This document shows, piece by piece, positions 35,499 through 45,616 of a stretch of 64,000 nt of DNA. Numbering within the stretch: position 1 is the first letter of the stretch; each line of letters opens with the position of its first letter. The notes below the pieces were generated by a model. It worked only from the letters and a program-made list of their open reading frames with translations. It ran no database searches and was not told the origin of the DNA. The DNA comes from Calothrix parasitica NIES-267 (GTDB lineage Bacteria > Cyanobacteriota > Cyanobacteriia > Cyanobacteriales > Nostocaceae), in the NCBI RefSeq assembly GCF_002368095.1, contig NZ_AP018227.1:546488-610487 (forward strand), written 5' to 3'. Made by a program: the position numbers and the translations under genes.

Positions 35499-36402
35499 AA
35501 CAGTTAGAGTCTATGTAGGAACTGATAGAAGTCAAGTTTTAGCAGTTAAAGTTCTCGAACATTCGATAAAAAGACATACAAAATTGGATGTAGAAGTTCA
35601 TCCAATGTTAGATTTACCAATCAAAAAACCCTTAGATCCAAAAAATTGGCAAAGAACGGGTTTTTCATTCAGTCGCTTTTGCATTCCAAAATTATCTAAC
35701 TACTCCGGAAAAGCAATTTATCTTGATGCTGACATGTTGGTTTTTCAAGACATAGCCGAACTTTGGAATCTAGATTTTGATGGAGCTAAAGTTGTTATCC
35801 AAGAAGAAATTCCCGAACAATATAAGAATACTGATAATAAATTAGGAGCACCCGCTAAAAGAAAAAAACAATGTGCGGTAATGCTTTTAGATTGTGGAAG
35901 ATTAGATTGGGAAATTGAAAATATAATCGATGAATTAGATAAAGATGAATACGATTACGAAACATTAATGCACGAGCTATGTATCTTGGATGAAAATCAA
36001 GATATTAAATGCGGAGTTCCTTTTAAATGGAATAGTTTAGAGCATTACGATGAAAATACCTGTTTAATACACTATACCGATATGGCAACTCAACCTTGGG
36101 TATCTTGTAAGAATCGGTTTGGTTATCTGTGGTTGAACGAACTCAGACTGATGTTAAAAAATAATTCGATTTCTATGAATGAAATTCAAAAAGAAATTGA
36201 TTTAGGATTCTTTCGACCATCTTTAATTAAAGAACTAAAATACGGGCAGATTATTCCCGGTTTTTTACAGCCTTTTTTCCAGAAATCAAATGAAGCTTTA
36301 GATAAAAAAAGTGAATTTAAACCACATAAAGAGGTTTATCGTCTCAAAAAGATACGCAAAAAAGCAATGAAAGATTATAAAGAATCGCAATTAATCAATT
36401 AG
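35491..36402 (+). CDS. GT-A (GT8-like) glycosyltransferase, copy 1
   Basis: A 303-residue glycosyltransferase with the opening VRVYVGTDRSQVLAVKVLEHSI and the metal-binding DxD motif in AIYLDADMLVFQDIAELW (about 77-94). HYTDMATQPW, near 206-215, provides a second metal-ligand His typical of GT8. The ATG at 35491 is chosen because ggag sits seven bases before it; a GTG at 35476 is an alternative. It is a clear paralogue of the protein at 53047 (same DMLVFQDI, HYTDM.SQPW and FRPSLI/VRPSLI blocks). Confidence 0.78.
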   Translation: MDETVRVYVGTDRSQVLAVKVLEHSIKRHTKLDVEVHPMLDLPIKKPLDPKNWQRTGFSFSRFCIPKLSNYSGKAIYLDADMLVFQDIAELWNLDFDGAKVVIQEEIPEQYKNTDNKLGAPAKRKKQCAVMLLDCGRLDWEIENIIDELDKDEYDYETLMHELCILDENQDIKCGVPFKWNSLEHYDENTCLIHYTDMATQPWVSCKNRFGYLWLNELRLMLKNNSISMNEIQKEIDLGFFRPSLIKELKYGQIIPGFLQPFFQKSNEALDKKSEFKPHKEVYRLKKIRKKAMKDYKESQLIN

Positions 36403-36435
36403 ACCAGCACGCAAAGTTTATTTCTAATCGAATAT

Positions 36436-37530
36436 ATGAGTAATATTCATCGCTATCAACGCTTTCTGATTACGGGAGGTGCTGGATTTATTGGTAGAAA
36501 ACTAGCACTGCAATTAGCTAAAAACTTAGAAAATAGAATCTGGGTTATAGATAACCTTAGTCCTCAGATTCATGGTGAAGATATTCAAGAACCTATTTTT
36601 CCATCGAATATTACTTTTGTACGTGGAGACATTAAAAATCGAAGTTTAGTTGAAAAGATTATCCAAGATGCTCAACCAGAAGTAATTGTTCATATGGCTG
36701 CCGAAACAGGTACGGGACAGTCAATGTATGAAATTACTCGCTATTGTGACGTAAATATTTTAGGCACTTCTATATTACTAGAAACTATCAACAAATATGG
36801 GATTAATTTTAAACGTTTTGTGTTGCCATCATCGCGAGCAATTTATGGTGAAGGAGCATATCGAGAGTGTAAAACTAACAAGTTAATAGTTCCTCCTGGA
36901 AGAACTAATGAAGCAATGCGATTGGGACAGTTTATCCCCACTTCTAGTAATGGAAATCAATTAGAACCTATTCCAACTTTGGAAGATATTTCACCCGCTC
37001 CTTCTTCAATTTATGCTTCCACAAAATTGATGCAGGAATACTTAGTAACTCAAGCTGCTGCAAATGCATCTTGGGAAGTTACTATTTTACGTTTTCAGAA
37101 TGTTTATGGTCCGGGACAATCTCTAAACAATCCTTATACAGGTGTATTGTCAATATTTTCCAGTCAAATTTTGCAAAATAAAAAGCTGAATATCTATGAA
37201 GATGGCAATATTGTCCGTGACTTTGTGTTTATTGATGATGTAGTTAGAGCGGTGGAATTAGCAACGCAAGCTAGCTTACCTCATGGAACAACAATAAATG
37301 TGGGAAGCGGTCAAGCTACTACGATTTTAGAAGCAGCGAAAACTCTGCTCAATCTTTACGAAAAGTCTGAAGATAATTATCAGATTACGGGTGATTATCG
37401 TGCAGGTGATATTCGTCATGCAGTTGCAGATATTAGTAGAGCAAATGAGTTATTAAATTGGCAACCAAAAGTTAGTTTGAAACAAGGTTTATTAGAACTA
37501 AGTTTTTGGTGTAAAAAAAATCTAGCCTGA
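36436..37530 (+). CDS. NAD-dependent epimerase/dehydratase, dTDP-rhamnose 4-epimerase-like
   Basis: An extended SDR nucleotide-sugar enzyme of 364 residues. The Rossmann motif is GGAGFIG (14-20), and the catalytic set is Ser in LPSSRAIYGEG plus the YASTK motif near 197-201. The stretch HMAAETGTGQSMYEITRYCDV resembles the branch annotated as dTDP-L-rhamnose 4-epimerase (WbiB type), which makes 6-deoxy-L-talose precursors, and the rfbC/rfbD genes later in this locus fit that. UDP-glucose-type epimerases are the alternative. It starts 33 bases after the GT8-like gene. Confidence 0.72.
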   Translation: MSNIHRYQRFLITGGAGFIGRKLALQLAKNLENRIWVIDNLSPQIHGEDIQEPIFPSNITFVRGDIKNRSLVEKIIQDAQPEVIVHMAAETGTGQSMYEITRYCDVNILGTSILLETINKYGINFKRFVLPSSRAIYGEGAYRECKTNKLIVPPGRTNEAMRLGQFIPTSSNGNQLEPIPTLEDISPAPSSIYASTKLMQEYLVTQAAANASWEVTILRFQNVYGPGQSLNNPYTGVLSIFSSQILQNKKLNIYEDGNIVRDFVFIDDVVRAVELATQASLPHGTTINVGSGQATTILEAAKTLLNLYEKSEDNYQITGDYRAGDIRHAVADISRANELLNWQPKVSLKQGLLELSFWCKKNLA

Positions 37531-37582
37531 GTACCTGAATTATTTTTTGCACGCAATCATTTTTATTAAATAGCAAATATTT

Positions 37583-38737
37583 ATGATGAATATACTGAAA
37601 AAAATTAAACTTTTTAATCCCGAACACAATAAAAATTTAGAGAATAACTATGACATTGTAAATAGAAACCAGAATAAAAAAAGTATCCTGATATTTGTAG
37701 AGAATCTTAATGCTACTTACTATCTAAGTTTTCACTATGTGTTGGAATTACTTCATCAACAGGGAGAAATAGATTTTACTGTCCTATCGAGTCAAACGAT
37801 ACTTAATTACTTAAATAAGCAAGGTTATGAAATCGATTCATTTATCAATAGCCTATTAGAAGATATTAAACCTCAAACAGTTATTTTTAGTCGGTACGGA
37901 TTGCCTTATGGTAAATTGATTTGGCAAAGTTGCCAAGAAAAGCAAATTAATACTATTTACCATATTGATGATGACTTATTAAATATACCTTTATCTTTGG
38001 GACAAAAAATTCAAAAACAACATGGAAATCAAGAAGTTATTCAAGAGCGCGAATATTTACTTGCTCACGTGGATTTGATTTATGCTTCAACTGATTATTT
38101 AGATAAGACATTAGCTAAACGTTTCCCTCACCAGAAAGTATTTTCTGGTATCTATGCTCCTTACTTAGGAAGTTTAATTAATAAAAGCAAGGTGACAAAA
38201 TCAAATGGTTTGACAATTGGTTATATGGGTTCAAAAGGTCATATAAATGATTTAAAAATGATTGCTCCTGCTATCTCTAAAATATTAAATGAATATCCTG
38301 AGATTAAATTTGAAACATTTGGCACTATTTCTATTCCAGATGAATTACAAATGTTTAGCGATAGAATTACTTCCCACAAAGTTAAAGTAAATTATTCTCA
38401 GTTTCTTCAAAAGCTTTACGAACTAAACTGGGACATCGGATTGGCACCTCTTGAAAATACTGAATTTAATCAATGTAAAGCTCCTACTAAATTTATAGAA
38501 TATACAGCTTGTGATATTCCTACGGTTGCTAGCAATGTGAGTGTTTACAATCGATTCGCCGACCGGGAAGAAGTAATTCTTGCCGAACCATCGCAATGGT
38601 ATGAAAAAATTAAATTATCAATAGAAAATAGCGATTTTAGGCAAACTTTATTACAAAATGCAAAAGCTAGATGCGAACAAGAATTTAATTTAGAAATATT
38701 AGAAAAGCAAGTTTGTCAAGTTCTTAAAATTGGATGA
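37583..38737 (+). CDS. GT-B (GT4-like) glycosyltransferase
   Basis: A 384-residue protein. The first 30 residues are basic and variable. NTIYHIDDDLLNIPLSLG then YASTDYLDKTLAKRF form the N-terminal half. SNGLTIGYMGSKGHINDLKMIAPAI and WDIGLAPLENTEFNQCKAPTKFIEYTACDIPTVAS make up the nucleotide-sugar-binding half, a pattern frequent in rhamnosyl- or hexosyl-transferases of O-antigen clusters. Its length is normal for GT4. It is 52 bases downstream of the epimerase gene. Confidence 0.8.
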   Translation: MMNILKKIKLFNPEHNKNLENNYDIVNRNQNKKSILIFVENLNATYYLSFHYVLELLHQQGEIDFTVLSSQTILNYLNKQGYEIDSFINSLLEDIKPQTVIFSRYGLPYGKLIWQSCQEKQINTIYHIDDDLLNIPLSLGQKIQKQHGNQEVIQEREYLLAHVDLIYASTDYLDKTLAKRFPHQKVFSGIYAPYLGSLINKSKVTKSNGLTIGYMGSKGHINDLKMIAPAISKILNEYPEIKFETFGTISIPDELQMFSDRITSHKVKVNYSQFLQKLYELNWDIGLAPLENTEFNQCKAPTKFIEYTACDIPTVASNVSVYNRFADREEVILAEPSQWYEKIKLSIENSDFRQTLLQNAKARCEQEFNLEILEKQVCQVLKIG

Positions 38738-38780
38738 AATATTGAGATAATTACAAGAGTTAAATTATGAATTTTTGCTT

Positions 38781-40193
38781 ATGCTGTTTAATTCCATCGA
38801 GTTCTTCTTATTATTAATATTTTGTTTAATATTTTATTGGTCTTCCCAATCAATTTTATGGCGGCAAAATATACTCTTGATATCTAGCATAATATTTTAT
38901 ACATATTGGTTTCCTCCTTATTTATCATTACTATTAATTCTAGCATTATTTACCTATATTTGTAGCTTAAAAATAGCCTCTTCAGCACAAAAATGGTTAT
39001 TCTTTGGAGTAAGTTTTCTACTTGGAATACTTGGGTTTTTTAAGTACACTAATTTCGGATTAAAAATTATTCAAGATACTTCTCAATATCTGGGTATAGA
39101 CTTAATTATTAAAGCTATAGATATAAAATTGCCATTAGGAATTTCATTTATTGTTTTTCAATTAATTGCTTATTTAGTAGATGTAAAGCGTAAACAAACT
39201 GCACCGGAAAAAGATTTACGTACTTTTACATTGTTCTTAGCATTTTTTCCGCAACTTATCGCAGGACCTATATGCAGAAGTAATCAGTTAATTCCACAGT
39301 TAAAGGAAAAGAGAAACTTCAGCTTATATCAATTTACTGGTGGTTTAGTTCTGATAATGTCCGGACTATTCCTCAAAGTTGGATTTGCTGATGGTTTAGC
39401 TCCCTTTGTAGATTCAGTATTTAATTCCTCTGAAAAATTTACTAAAGCAAATATATTATGGGCAACTTTAGGATTTGGAGTTCAAATATTTTGTGATTTT
39501 TGGGGATATTCTACTACAGCAATTGGAACTGCTAAATTGTTTGGTATCGATATTCCTATTAATTTCGACTTACCTTATATTGCAACTAGCTTGAGAGGTT
39601 TTTGGCGACGTTGGCATATTACACTATCTAATTGGCTGCGAGATTACCTCTACATTCCTTTAGGAGGTTCAAGACAAGGGAAATTGCAAACAATACGTAA
39701 TCTCATTATTACTATGAGCTTGTGTGGACTTTGGCATGGAGCTAGTTTAACTTTTTTACTTTGGGGGCTAATTCATGGTTTATTTTTAGTGGTGGAAAGA
39801 TTTATTGCTGATTTGTTCAACTCGCTTGAGAAAAATGTGATTGTCAAAATTATTAGTCAGATATGGGTTCCGATTGGATGGTTGATTACCATTTCTTTCG
39901 TGAATATTACTTGGATTTTCTTTAGAGCTAATAACTTGAAAGATGCGATGGCAATATTCAGGGAATTGGGAAATTTTCATACAGCTATTAATTATGAATC
40001 ACCCCCTAGTGGTTTTTTGATTTTGCTATTTAGCTTTGCTTTGCTCCACATACCAATTAGCAAATTAATTAATGCTATATATTCAGGAAAAATTTGGCTG
40101 GGCTGGAGATTCGTAATGGCAGGATGGTTTTTAATCCTATCGATTGTTATGTCATCAGGAGAAAATATTCAATTCATATATTTTCAGTTTTAA
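38781..40193 (+). CDS. MBOAT-family O-acyltransferase (AlgI-like)
   Basis: A polytopic membrane O-acyltransferase of 470 residues. The signature LRGFWRRWHITLSNWLRDYLYIPLGGSRQG lies near 270-300, and the presumed catalytic His is in LCGLWHGASLTFLLWGLIHG. AlgI-type proteins pass acetyl groups across the membrane to exported polysaccharides with the help of SGNH-fold partners. Such a partner candidate is encoded two genes downstream (41053). I use the ATG at 38781; a TTG two codons upstream also exists. Part of the glycan operon. Confidence 0.88.
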   Translation: MLFNSIEFFLLLIFCLIFYWSSQSILWRQNILLISSIIFYTYWFPPYLSLLLILALFTYICSLKIASSAQKWLFFGVSFLLGILGFFKYTNFGLKIIQDTSQYLGIDLIIKAIDIKLPLGISFIVFQLIAYLVDVKRKQTAPEKDLRTFTLFLAFFPQLIAGPICRSNQLIPQLKEKRNFSLYQFTGGLVLIMSGLFLKVGFADGLAPFVDSVFNSSEKFTKANILWATLGFGVQIFCDFWGYSTTAIGTAKLFGIDIPINFDLPYIATSLRGFWRRWHITLSNWLRDYLYIPLGGSRQGKLQTIRNLIITMSLCGLWHGASLTFLLWGLIHGLFLVVERFIADLFNSLEKNVIVKIISQIWVPIGWLITISFVNITWIFFRANNLKDAMAIFRELGNFHTAINYESPPSGFLILLFSFALLHIPISKLINAIYSGKIWLGWRFVMAGWFLILSIVMSSGENIQFIYFQF

Positions 40194-40227
40194 GTTATTG
40201 TTGTCACTTTTTTAGGAGGAAAAAAAT

Positions 40228-41049
40228 ATGAGTTTTACTACTATTAGTCCGGAAGAAATCCGTCAAGGTCTTGAGAAGTTAGAATCAACAATCCCTTGGG
40301 CACACTACTTTGATTTTGGACATGGAATTGAAACTGTTTCTCCCCAAGAGGAAAAGTTTTATAAGAAAGCTGTAGGTTTGGGTAAACTTGGCAATCTACT
40401 TATAGATGTAGTCCCATTAAATTGTCGTCGTGGCGATATTAAGGATTTGCGAGTCTTAGATTTAGCTTCAGCAGAAGGAGTACATTCTATTACTTTGGCT
40501 AAAGCAGGTGCTAATGTCTTAGGAATCGAAGGTAGACAACTTTATGTAGAAAGAGCAACATTTGCCGCAAAAGTCTTAGGTATTGACAATGCACGTTTTC
40601 AGCAGGGAGACGTTCGTAAAATTAATCCTTCTGAAGTCGGTACTTTTGAATGCGTTTTATTCTCTGGAATTCTGCATCATTTGGGTCAAGATTCCTTTGA
40701 AGAAATGTTGAAGACATTAGCAAGTTTAACTGAAGATACTCTGATAATTTATACTCACGTTAGTACCGAAAAATCAATAGAAAGATTTAATTTGAAAGGT
40801 CCCGTAAAAACGGAAAGTGGCTATGAGGGGTATTTATTCCGCGAACACAAGGATAATGCTTCTGAAGAACAAAAATATCTTAAAGTTAGAGCTTCTCTGG
40901 ATAATACATTTTCCTTTTGGGCTACAGAAAAATCTTTAATTGATGCTTTAAGTCGCGTTGGTTTCAAATCAATCTCTAAACTAATGAAACCTCATTTATT
41001 TAATTGGGATGAAGCGTCTTATCGACTAATTATTGTAGCTAGAAAGTAA
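40228..41049 (+). CDS. Class I SAM-dependent methyltransferase
   Basis: A 273-residue methyltransferase with motif I in VLDLASAEGVHSITLAKAGANVLGIEG (about 72-98), the acidic turn in LGIEGRQ and a motif IV-like ECVLFSGILHHLG. The ribosome-binding site aggagg at 40214-40219 is the strongest in the window. It probably methylates a sugar during glycan assembly, by context; family members also modify small molecules. It lies between the MBOAT gene and the SGNH-like gene. Confidence 0.8.
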   Translation: MSFTTISPEEIRQGLEKLESTIPWAHYFDFGHGIETVSPQEEKFYKKAVGLGKLGNLLIDVVPLNCRRGDIKDLRVLDLASAEGVHSITLAKAGANVLGIEGRQLYVERATFAAKVLGIDNARFQQGDVRKINPSEVGTFECVLFSGILHHLGQDSFEEMLKTLASLTEDTLIIYTHVSTEKSIERFNLKGPVKTESGYEGYLFREHKDNASEEQKYLKVRASLDNTFSFWATEKSLIDALSRVGFKSISKLMKPHLFNWDEASYRLIIVARK

Positions 41050-41052
41050 CTC

Positions 41053-42180
41053 ATGCTGATGATTAAAACTGTTAACAAGTCTTGGTTGATAGTTGTAATA
41101 TTTTTAATATTACCTTTACTATTAGTAGAGATTTGGCTTGGTCAAGATTTATTCAATCATGTATCTTACACTAACAGTAAAAATATGGACCCTCAAATTA
41201 AATATTTTGAGGGTAGAAATGATTGGGAATTTGTTGCTTTCGGAAGTTCCGAGGTCAAATGGGGAATTCAACCAACACAAATTGAAAAGGCTTTAGCTAC
41301 CGAAGATATCTCAACTTCGGGATTTAACTTAGGTTTTGATGGATTCAATGAAAACTTTTATTTATCAATATTACCTTTCCTGAAGCTTCCCCAACGTCTT
41401 CCCAGATTTCATTTGGCACTAATTGGCATCAATTTAATTGAAGAAAAACAAATATTACCTAGTAGTTTTAACGAAGGTTACCCTTGTGATGGTATCTTAC
41501 AACGTGCCATATTAAAATCGGCTTTTGCTAAAGATTATGATTTATTTCATTTATGTAATTCTACAAGCTGGAAGCAAATTTTAGTCGAGCCGATAGAAAA
41601 TATAAGTCAGATTGTTAGATATCGTCAGAGTTTACGGACTTTTATTCTTGGTAATACTGGTTCTCAAGATTTTATTGGCACTATAAGTAATAACTTAAAG
41701 CAGTATCCCAATGGCTTTCACGCTCATAAGTCAGCTAAAGATAATAAGAATGAAGTTAAAGTTGATTACCAAAGATTTTTAGCTCAGGAAAAAACTCATC
41801 CCCAGCTATTTCAACCTATGAAATCCGGTGCTTGGTCTAATTTACTTCAGCCAAATGGATTTTTTGAACGTTGGGCTAATTATTTTACTGAGAATCAAGT
41901 TCTACCAGTTTTTTTTGCTTTACCAACTAATCCTTTGATGATTGATGCTCAACGTAGAAGAGAAGATTATCAGCGCAATAGTCAATTAATGAAAAATTGG
42001 GCAAAAAGAAATAATGTTTTGTTTATTGACTTAGGTATTTTAGATAATTATGACAAGTTAATTGATTATAGCGACCATCGACATTTAAGTGGACTTGGAG
42101 GGGAGCGTTATTCTTACGAACTCGGAAAAGCTTTAGCTGCAAATTCCCAGGTATTGACCGCATTTTCTAATTCTAAATAG
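41053..42180 (+). CDS. SGNH-hydrolase-like exported protein (AlgJ/AlgX-type partner)
   Basis: A 375-residue protein with one N-terminal membrane anchor (SWLIVVIFLILPLLLVEIWLG, about 9-29), so most of it faces the periplasm. FVAFGSSEVKWGIQP (about 59-73) gives a GxS nucleophile-type motif, and the C-terminal DYSDHRHLSGLGG carries a D-H-x-H arrangement like the SGNH catalytic Asp/His. In alginate and similar systems such proteins add or move O-acetyl groups with an MBOAT protein. It starts one codon after the methyltransferase gene. Confidence 0.68.
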   Translation: MLMIKTVNKSWLIVVIFLILPLLLVEIWLGQDLFNHVSYTNSKNMDPQIKYFEGRNDWEFVAFGSSEVKWGIQPTQIEKALATEDISTSGFNLGFDGFNENFYLSILPFLKLPQRLPRFHLALIGINLIEEKQILPSSFNEGYPCDGILQRAILKSAFAKDYDLFHLCNSTSWKQILVEPIENISQIVRYRQSLRTFILGNTGSQDFIGTISNNLKQYPNGFHAHKSAKDNKNEVKVDYQRFLAQEKTHPQLFQPMKSGAWSNLLQPNGFFERWANYFTENQVLPVFFALPTNPLMIDAQRRREDYQRNSQLMKNWAKRNNVLFIDLGILDNYDKLIDYSDHRHLSGLGGERYSYELGKALAANSQVLTAFSNSK

Positions 42181-42214
42181 TTGTATTTACTATGTATTTT
42201 ATTGAGCATTAATT

Positions 42215-43291
42215 ATGAACCTGATTAACATGGCACAACGCCAAGACCGCAATTTGATATTATCAGATGCAGTGAAATTATCTAAAAGAAAAGTTGACGG
42301 TACCCTGTATCGTGGCTTTGATATTAAACCTGCAAAATCACCGCAACTTCTAATCAAAAATATTTTTAATTGGTATCCGTTTTGCCAGCTTAATCAAGTT
42401 ACAGGTTGGCTTGTCCAGTCTTTTAAAACAAATAGTAAAAATAAGTTTGTAGAAGTGCAGCTTCAAGATGAAAATGGACTAGTAGTTGCTTCAGAAAAAA
42501 CTTATATCGGTTCAAAACCAGTTCCGGTAAAATTTCCTAATGGTCTAAATAGCTTACATAGTTTCTATAAATATAATCTCGCGATAGAAGTTCCAGAATC
42601 AACAAAAGAATCAGTTTTTTTTATTGTCCACGAAGTTCTAGAACGTTCGGAAATTCTATCTCTATGTAAAGGGAAAGGTGTGGAAATTGGTCCGGGTAAT
42701 AATCCGCAAGTCTTACCAAAGAAACAAGTTGATATTACCTACGTCGAGCAATATCCCCCAGAAGAATGGAATGCTCTTTATAACGAGAAAGGTAAATATT
42801 CTGTAGACCCTAAATTTTGGTCGCTTTACCAAATTGGGGAAGCTGACTCTTTACCTGTACCAGATGAAAGCCTAGATTTCATTTTTTCCAGCCATGTTTT
42901 TGAGCATTTAGCAAATCCTTTAGGTTATCTAGAATATTGGCACAGCAAGCTTAAATCGGGAGGATTAATATTAGCTGTTGTTCCCGATGTCGCTGGATGC
43001 AAAGATTATGTTTATCGTCCTTGCCCTTTAACTGATTTATTGAAGGAGTACAATGACAAAATTATGGAACCAACTTTAGAACACTACGTCCGATGGGGAA
43101 AGTATCGCGCACCTGGTAAAGACCCAAAAACTTTTTACGAAGCAAAACGCTCTATTCACGTACACTTTTATACTAATAGCAATATGGCAGAACTACTTTC
43201 TTATGCTGTTGATAACCTCGGTTTTTCTTGGTTTAATATTCGCCATACTCCCAATCATAAAGATTTTTATCTTGTTTTAGCTAAAGCTTAA
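42215..43291 (+). CDS. SAM methyltransferase with N-terminal extension
   Basis: A 358-residue protein. The first ~140 residues are an extension of unknown fold, beta-rich (GWLVQSFKTNSKNKFVEVQLQDENGLVV). The methyltransferase domain starts at KGKGVEIGPGNNPQVLP (about 153-169) and continues with SLDFIFSSHVFEHLANPLGYLEYWHSKLKSGGLIL, the classic motifs I, IV and V of class I enzymes acting in glycan clusters. The later HFYTNSNMAELLSYAVDNLGF fits the same family. It follows the SGNH-like gene. Confidence 0.75.
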   Translation: MNLINMAQRQDRNLILSDAVKLSKRKVDGTLYRGFDIKPAKSPQLLIKNIFNWYPFCQLNQVTGWLVQSFKTNSKNKFVEVQLQDENGLVVASEKTYIGSKPVPVKFPNGLNSLHSFYKYNLAIEVPESTKESVFFIVHEVLERSEILSLCKGKGVEIGPGNNPQVLPKKQVDITYVEQYPPEEWNALYNEKGKYSVDPKFWSLYQIGEADSLPVPDESLDFIFSSHVFEHLANPLGYLEYWHSKLKSGGLILAVVPDVAGCKDYVYRPCPLTDLLKEYNDKIMEPTLEHYVRWGKYRAPGKDPKTFYEAKRSIHVHFYTNSNMAELLSYAVDNLGFSWFNIRHTPNHKDFYLVLAKA

Positions 43292-43438
43292 ATTTCATTT
43301 TCAAGTTTTAGAGTTAAATATAGTTAAACGTTAAATCTTTTAATTATACAATTAGATAAAAATCATGAATAAAAATTAAAAATCAAAATAATAATTAATT
43401 TAAATCGGTAAAAAGAGAAGAGATAAATAGGAGTTAAT

Positions 43439-44293
43439 TTGCATAAAGTTCCCATACAAGAAACATTATATACACCTAGAAGTAGAATCTTAAATCCTCT
43501 AAGGCTATTCAGAGAAATGTATGGTGACTTATTCGCTTCTCGTGAATTAGCATGGCGTTTACTTGTTAGAAATATTAGAGGACAGTATAGACGCTCTTTT
43601 TTAGGAATTACTTGGGCGATTGTACCTCCTGCTTTAACCGCAGCGGGATTAACATTTGCTAATGATACAGGGATTTTAAATATAGGTGAAACTGATATAC
43701 CTTATCCAGCTTACGTGATGCTTGGTACGGTTTTATGGCAAACCTTTTTAGAAGCACTTAATTGTCCTCAAATCGCAATCAATACTTCTCGTCCGCTACT
43801 CGCGCAAGTAAAATTTCCCCATGAAGCGATTATTTTAACTCAGCTAGGACAGATATTATTTAACTTAGTAATTAAGCTAGTTTTTGTTATTGTTTTATTG
43901 ATTTTATTTCGCGTGTCTATCAGTTGGACAATAATATTATCACCGATTGCCATTATCAATTTAATTATATTAGGAACAGCCATCGGTTTATTATTAGTTC
44001 CTGCTACTAATTTAATTCAAGATGTATCCAGAGCAATGGAAGTAATAACTTTAGCTTGGTTCTTTTTAACTCCGGTTGCTTACCCGACTCCAGATAATCC
44101 CATCCTCCATTTTATCGTTAAACTTAACCCCGTAACACCTTTAATTGTAACAGCAAGAGAATTGATAACTACAGGAGTACTTTCACAAATTTTTAGCTTT
44201 ACCCTTGTGAGTTTAATTGCTTTGGTAGGACTATTTTTAGGTTGGTTAATTTATCGTCTTGCTATGCCTTATTTAATAGAGAGGATAAGTTAA
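43439..44293 (+). CDS. ABC-2 type polysaccharide export permease (Wzm-like), copy 2
   Basis: A 284-residue permease related to the protein at 31527. LAWRLLVRNIRGQYRRSFLGITWAIVPP gives the family N-terminus, and about six helices follow, with VITLAWFFLTPVAYPTP and KLNPVTPLIVTARELI near the end. The start is TTG at 43439, supported by aggag (43429-43433) five bases upstream; there is no nearby ATG. It is followed two bases after its stop by its ATPase, forming a complete Wzm/Wzt pair. Confidence 0.87.
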   Translation: MHKVPIQETLYTPRSRILNPLRLFREMYGDLFASRELAWRLLVRNIRGQYRRSFLGITWAIVPPALTAAGLTFANDTGILNIGETDIPYPAYVMLGTVLWQTFLEALNCPQIAINTSRPLLAQVKFPHEAIILTQLGQILFNLVIKLVFVIVLLILFRVSISWTIILSPIAIINLIILGTAIGLLLVPATNLIQDVSRAMEVITLAWFFLTPVAYPTPDNPILHFIVKLNPVTPLIVTARELITTGVLSQIFSFTLVSLIALVGLFLGWLIYRLAMPYLIERIS

Positions 44294-44295
44294 GC

Positions 44296-45591
44296 ATGAC
44301 TAGTAGAGCAACTGAAAATCATTCAGCATCATCTGAGATGAAAGATGACGATACGATTATATCAATACAAGGTGTTTCTAAGAAATTTTGTCGGAGCCTT
44401 AAACAAGCTTACGTTTATGGTTTAAAAGATATAGCCGCAGAAGTTTTTGGTACTTCCCGAGCAAGCGATAAATTAAGAAAAAAAGAATTTTGGGCGCTTA
44501 GAAACGTCAGCATTGATGTTCGTAAAGGCGAATCTCTTGGTCTAATTGGAGTTAATGGTAGCGGTAAAACTACTCTTTTAAGAATTATTAGTGGCTTAAT
44601 TAAGCCAGATACTGGTTCTGTAAGAATTCGAGGTCGTGTTGCTGCACTAATTGCTCTTGGTGCGGGTTTTAATCCTTTACTCAGCGGTAGAGAAAATGTC
44701 TATGTAAATATGTCCATTTTAGGGCTTTCTCGTCAAGAAATAGAAGACTGTTTCCAGGATGTACTGGATTTTGCTGAAGTATGGGATGCAATCGATGCTC
44801 CCGTCAGGACATATAGTTCTGGGATGAGAGCTAGACTTGGGTTTGCTTGTGCTATTTACACGAAACCAGATATCCTTTTGATTGATGAAGTTCTAGCTGT
44901 TGGTGATTTTAAATTTAGAACAAAGTGTTATCGAAAACTTGCAGAAATTCGCAAGTCTGGTGTTTCATTTATTCTTGTTTCTCACAGTACATCGGCTATT
45001 TTATCTAATTGTGATTCTGCTGCTTATCTTTCAAAAGGAAAGTTAGTAATAAATAGTAATACAAAAGAAGTAGTCAAAAGATACGAAGAAGATTTATCTA
45101 TTGGTAAATCTAGGAAAGTAGAAATAGTCCAAAACGAATTACTTATTCATGGTGAGTCAGCAAGTAAAGATTTAAAAATTAAGTCACTTTCTTTTAGAGA
45201 TGCTGAAGACAAAATACTCAAAACACTGGTTACGGGACAGCCAGCATATTTGTTAGTAAAGTGCGAAGCATATGAAAAATTAGAAGATGTAAGTTTCACT
45301 GTCATGATTAGGAGTATTTCTGATAGAGAAAGCTGCTTTCTTTTCATTAAAAGTGCAAATGATATCGGATTTATCCAAATATCTCCTGGAGAATTTACGG
45401 TCAAATTACAATTGCCATATTGCGGTTTATTGACTGGTGCTTATTCTATGAAAATGAATGTCACTGCCAATGGCTCTTTCTTTAATATTTTAGACATAGT
45501 AGAATCTTATAGATTTAAAGTAAAAGGAAATGAAAATATAACCCAATCTTCATTTTATCAGCCAAGAAAATGGGATATCAGTTGTATCTAA
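44296..45591 (+). CDS. Wzt-type ABC transporter ATPase with C-terminal domain, copy 2
   Basis: A 431-residue ATPase of the TagH/Wzt group. Walker A is GVNGSGKTT with Lys91, the signature lies in TYSSGMRARLGFA, and Walker B is DILLIDEVLAVGD. The last ~150 residues form an extra domain, which in Wzt proteins can recognise the chain end of the exported glycan (LKIKSLSFRDAEDKIL... onward). I use the ATG at 44296 because the upstream frame overlaps the permease and encodes its C-terminus in another frame. It pairs with the permease before it. Confidence 0.88.
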   Translation: MTSRATENHSASSEMKDDDTIISIQGVSKKFCRSLKQAYVYGLKDIAAEVFGTSRASDKLRKKEFWALRNVSIDVRKGESLGLIGVNGSGKTTLLRIISGLIKPDTGSVRIRGRVAALIALGAGFNPLLSGRENVYVNMSILGLSRQEIEDCFQDVLDFAEVWDAIDAPVRTYSSGMRARLGFACAIYTKPDILLIDEVLAVGDFKFRTKCYRKLAEIRKSGVSFILVSHSTSAILSNCDSAAYLSKGKLVINSNTKEVVKRYEEDLSIGKSRKVEIVQNELLIHGESASKDLKIKSLSFRDAEDKILKTLVTGQPAYLLVKCEAYEKLEDVSFTVMIRSISDRESCFLFIKSANDIGFIQISPGEFTVKLQLPYCGLLTGAYSMKMNVTANGSFFNILDIVESYRFKVKGNENITQSSFYQPRKWDISCI

Positions 45592-45616
45592 TTGTTATTA
45601 ATTGTTGAAATTTATT

